A stretch of 6,494 nt of DNA, from positions 1 through 6,494 of the forward strand of contig JALONE010000059.1 in NCBI GenBank assembly GCA_025455125.1, written 5' to 3'. Positions 6,351-6,494 of this stretch are shown here, piece after piece (the stretch's first letter is position 1; each line of letters starts with the position of its first letter). The stretch comes from Bacteroidota bacterium. GTDB lineage: Bacteria > Bacteroidota > Ignavibacteria > UBA10030. The position numbers and the translations under genes are program-made. The notes under the pieces were generated by a model. It had not been told where the DNA came from. It saw nothing but the letters and a program-made list of their open reading frames with translations, and did no database searches.

Positions 6351-6387
6351 CCTGCCCCGCGATTGGAATCCTATTCGGCAGGCGGGG
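6351..6387. repeat. GC-rich imperfect inverted repeat (REP-like)
   Basis: CCTGCC (6351-6356) pairs with GGCAGG (6377-6382); overlapping it, CCCCGC (6355-6360) can instead pair with GCGGGG (6382-6387). Inside, GATTGG and CTATTC pair partly around an AATC loop. The arms are therefore an imperfect palindrome with two competing stems. No T-tract follows, which argues against an intrinsic terminator. It resembles short REP-like palindromes found between genes, but copy number cannot be judged from this window. Confidence 0.4.
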
Positions 6388-6408
6388 TCGAAGAGTAACG
6401 GAATGATT

Positions 6409-6436
6409 TTGAAACTGAAGCAATTCTATAGATAGT
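6409..6436 (+). promoter_or_regulatory. Very weak candidate promoter pointing out of the right edge
   Basis: TTGAAA (6409-6414) is followed after 16 bases by GATAGT (6431-6436, 4 of 6 to the -10 consensus) in an AT-rich stretch with no coding signal to the window end. A gene beginning beyond 6494 would make this more credible. Confidence 0.15.
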
Positions 6437-6494
6437 TGATGTATCCGCGTAGACCTTTTTTACGGGATCAGCGAATCCAAACGCTTTTAACCAA

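Noticed and set aside
6351..6387. Rho-independent terminator after the HAD gene
   Set aside because: There is a GC-rich stem but the loop is long, the stems compete and no T-run follows on the plus strand (the next bases are TCGAAGAG).
6444..6467. Hairpin TCC-G-CGTA / TACGGGA around a T-run near the right edge
   Set aside because: The stem is 7 base pairs with a bulge and the T-run is in the loop rather than after the stem, so it is not a usable terminator call.

Overview
The window (about 57% G+C by eye) looks like the chromosome of a free-living bacterium of the Bacteroidota/Chlorobiota/Ignavibacteria group. The main evidence is a secreted protein with a type IX secretion (T9SS) type-A sorting tail (QNYPNPFNPTT ... 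DLLGREVAVLVNE). MreB and PurN sequence style agree with this; PurN has the ALLPAFGGAGMYG loop. The phylum-level assignment is an inference from protein style. No mobile element, CRISPR array, tRNA or rRNA is visible.

Layout. Positions 1-3267 are read leftwards and hold purN (2650-3267), purH (1100-2665) and mreB (1-1009, running off the left edge a few codons before its expected end). purN and purH overlap by 16 bases and encode steps 3, 9 and 10 of de novo purine synthesis. mreB follows 90 bases later. A fairly good sigma70-like promoter (TTGAAA-17-TACATT) lies just upstream of purN. Positions 3268-3405 are a divergent intergenic region. Rightwards from 3406 comes a large secreted protein of unknown function with a C-terminal sorting domain, followed by a HAD-superfamily phosphatase (5608-6267). 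The last 227 bases contain no convincing gene but hold short repeats and inverted repeats.

The most notable point is an in-frame TAA at 5473-5475 that cuts the secreted protein's T9SS sorting domain in two. The reading frame continues unbroken for 40 more codons, matches the missing half of the domain (YTVTWDAGG ... GVYFY ... MLLMK), and ends at TGA 5596-5598, only 9 bases before the HAD gene. This is a recent nonsense mutation, an assembly/sequencing error, or (less likely) a recoded stop. The other genes are housekeeping. I see no convincing undescribed multi-gene system here. The less explained material is the secreted protein's conserved-looking modules and the microrepeats in the spacers at 1025-1070 and 6278-6387.
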